From contig JAPJBO010000805.1 in NCBI GenBank assembly GCA_030068145.1, forward strand, positions 1 through 64,000: a DNA stretch of 64,000 bases, read 5' to 3'. Source of the DNA: Diplonema papillatum (Eukaryota; Euglenozoa; Diplonemea; Diplonemida; Diplonemidae). The translations under genes and the position numbers were made by a program. The number at the start of each line of letters is the position of its first letter. Positions within the stretch are counted from its first letter, which is position 1. Below, one piece after another: positions 61,901 to 64,000 of this stretch. The notes beneath the pieces are model-generated. The model saw nothing but the letters and a program-made list of their open reading frames with translations, was not told the origin of the DNA and ran no database searches.

Positions 61901-63023
61901 CCCTCATGGTGTTCCAAGTGGTGGCGACTGGGCGCTGCAAAGACTGGGTGCAGTATTCATGGAAGGGACTAGCGATTGCGCTATCCGCGAGTCGCTATTG
62001 ACGAAGCTCGACGGCAACGGAGTGATGGTGTCCGGCTACACACGAGGGCTGGTGATTGAAAACAACGAGTTGTCGTGGATAGGCGACAGCCCGATGGCTT
62101 CGTGGGGGTACACGCGTCCCTTGAACTCGACTGGAAACTACTCGGACTCTGTACTTGCGCAGTACAAGAACGGAATTGACGGAACAGATGGAAACCAACC
62201 GATGGGCACACAGGTTACAGGAAACTACGCGCGCGAATTCGGGCACTTTCAAAAGCAATCGAGCTTCTGGTTCCAAGCGATCACAGCTGAGACGAACATA
62301 ACTGGTAACATCGCGTTCAACATGCCACGTGCGGCCATCAACCTGAACGACGGGTATGGTGGAGGTACAACGCTTGCCTGGAACTTGATCTGGAATACGT
62401 GTCGTGAATCGGGTGACCACGGGCCTGTAAACTCCTGGGATCGAATGCCATTTCTTTCCAACACTCTGAATGGGACTGCACAGCTGTATCCAAAGTACAA
62501 CGAAGTTTATAACAACTTCATTATAGCGAATTACGGAGCTGACACTTCTGTAGACAATGACGACTCGTCGTCATGGTACCAAAGTCATCACAACTTCTTC
62601 GTGTATGGTGGGCACAAGTCCAACTGGGACGGAATTAACAAGCACTCATATGAGAACCTCTGTGCCAATGCAAAGGTCTACCAAGACGGCCTCTGCATTC
62701 AGATGTGGCAGTTTGTTGTCCCAGGCATCTCAGACACTTACCGCAACAACAAATGCATCCAGGATGCGCCTAACGTGCCAGCGTTCCGGTTCGACAACTG
62801 CAACCCTGATGACCTTCCTGGCTCGAACAACAGTGTCTTTGTCTCCGAAAACAACACCATTTACAACCCGAATGCTGGGTCTAATGTCACCGTCCGCTGC
62901 GGCGGTAAAGAACTGTCCTTGGCTGAGTGGCAGGCTGCTGGTTACGACATTGGCACCAAGGTCCTGCCTTCGCCCTCGAACGCACAGATCATTGCCTGGG
63001 CGAAGGAACTGCTAACCATGTGA
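58947..63023 (+). CDS. Secreted right-handed parallel beta-helix protein (two exons)
   Basis: Exons 58947-60063 and 61651-63023; the 1,587-bp intron (GTACAA...CCAACAG) splits a Gly codon and the join gives GSATGAEWYIEDVFEELD, a conserved stretch in this family. 829 residues. Residues 1-22 form a signal peptide (LLGLFAALLVHDAAG, cleavage probably after Gly22). Around residues 85-180 is the entry to the helix (PFETIQAAVDSIRRL, VVLREGKHRL, LTIQNYAGEVPTISG). Exon 2 holds successive coils (VVLQGITIADAG, CAIRESLLTKLDGNGVMVSG, GLVIENNELSWIG). Many NxS/T sites fit secretion. Related proteins act on polysaccharides or are structural; no catalytic residues can be assigned. A less likely acceptor at 61610 would break the frame. 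Confidence 0.85.
60480..61440. other. GC-rich island inside the beta-helix gene intron
   Basis: About 960 bp far richer in GC than the flanking exons, with an open minus-strand frame (61435-60482, 317 codons, Arg/Ala/Pro-rich) and several open plus-strand frames. One stretch, LPNLYRTELLQELEAGYNTVWTAW without its last residues, looks protein-like. Probably an inserted GC-rich mobile-element fragment; no ends or target duplication found. Confidence 0.45.
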
Positions 63024-63202
63024 CACATTTCGATTTTTCTTTCCGGTTAATGGCCTATCCTCACTGCGATGAGCTGCTACGGGAGCACTGGCGCAGCTAG
63101 AGGTGAGCGATGGTTCATTCCGAAGGATCTATCCTGAAAGCCAACCCACAGATAAATTTCGTGGCGAGTTATATATAAAAAAAGAAGGGCAAACTACCTT
63201 AA

Positions 63203-63440
63203 ATGTCCGGCTATAGTTTCAAATCCCCCTTATATGTCCGACATATTTTCAGAATGCCCCTTACCGACATATTTTGGAAGCCGCAAATATGTCCGACTAC
63301 TTTCAAACTTCCCCTCATATGTCCGACATGCCCCTTACATGTCCGACATATTTTCAGACTGTCCCTTATATGTCCGACATATTTTCAGAATGCCCCTTAA
63401 ATGTCCAACATATTTTAAAAATGCCCCTTATATCATACTT
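63203..63440 (+). repeat. About 30-bp minisatellite CCCCTTATATGTCCGACATA
   Basis: Seven or so units with TTTTCAGAATG spacers, followed by a CAGACTCAGG-type short repeat (63455-63525). Located in the 3' flank of the beta-helix gene. Confidence 0.8.
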
Positions 63441-63525
63441 TGCATCCTGGCAGAGTCTGGCTGAGTCTCGCCAGAGTCCACCTGAGTCTGGGCGACTCAG
63501 GCAGACTCAGGCAAACTCAGGCTGG

Positions 63526-64000
63526 GCAGTATATATTAGTGTTCGGGTCACTTCAGTGGGGCAGTGGGGGCCAAGAATCACAATCACAATTGCAATCGCA
63601 AGGATTAAAACCTAGCCACCTGGAAGGGACTAGCGATCTGGTGCTTTGGGCACCACCTCAAGAACCACATCACAAAGATCACAGGACAGGTGCAAGACAA
63701 CTTGTAAAGCTTACAGCGCTAGGTATATGAAATTACCTATCCTCAACGAACCGCGATTTCTGCGGTCAGCGTTAAGTCTAGGTAATTGCCTGTAGGTGGG
63801 CACTGGACCAGCTTTAGGGTCCCAATTTCAGGTGTTCAAGTTTCGTTTGCAACACTCAAATTTTGTCTGGAAAGGAGCACTTTGGATTTCAGTGTGTGGG
63901 GTCCCAATTTGTTGTCTGATACCCCATGCACATCTGCAAGCTTGCCAGAACCTCAGAAACCAACCACTGAAGTAACCAGGTGCAGTAGTTCAGTACCAGT
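63526..64000. other. Right-edge stretch
   Basis: No gene or repeat that I can support. An inverted GGTAATT/AATTACC pair (about 63737-63788) encloses CGCGATTTCTGCGGTCAGCG, possibly a small hairpin. Confidence 0.35.

Overview
This is nuclear DNA of a microbial eukaryote, most likely an alga or other protist. I cannot name the species. Genes have GT-AG spliceosomal introns (44 bp to about 9.4 kb). Repeats include LINEs, tRNA-derived SINEs, a DIRS-like element, inverted-repeat DNA elements and minisatellites. A polyunsaturated-type ELO fatty-acid elongase fits a PUFA-making microeukaryote. I see no operons, ribosome-binding sites, CRISPR arrays, rRNA genes or intact tRNA genes.

Layout. 1-9.7 kb: two head-to-tail copies of a GC-rich APE-type LINE. 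The first runs off the left edge; the second is 5'-truncated and carries an open RT reading frame. 12.2-13.4 kb: a two-exon ELO elongase. 14.8-27.8 kb: a five-exon gene that reads, by conserved splice joins, as a 682-residue globin-PH-AGC kinase fusion. Its third intron (9.35 kb) is packed with minisatellites, a 0.4-kb dispersed repeat, an inverted-repeat element and a PiggyBac relic; its fourth intron holds a foldback element. 28.6-46.6 kb: a repeat sea. It includes a TA-target inverted-repeat family with two empty sites, a 592-bp element carrying a small spliced gene, a DIRS-like retroelement inside an inverted minisatellite and foldback frame, about 105 copies of an 11-bp satellite, nested MITEs, and a 3.0-kb element with an exact 6-bp target duplication. 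46.6-57 kb: SINE copies, foldbacks, a second LINE family, and fragments of unidentified host genes. 57-63 kb: an IQ-motif protein gene and a secreted right-handed beta-helix protein gene.

The standout is the globin-PH-AGC kinase. A haem-binding globin domain with a proximal His, probable distal Gln and B10 Tyr sits ahead of a lipid-binding PH domain and a serine/threonine kinase with its catalytic residues. In principle one polypeptide could couple O2, NO or redox state to membrane recruitment and phosphorylation. I know of no described protein with this order, but I could not search. The other host genes have no evident functional link to it; transposable elements shape most of the window.
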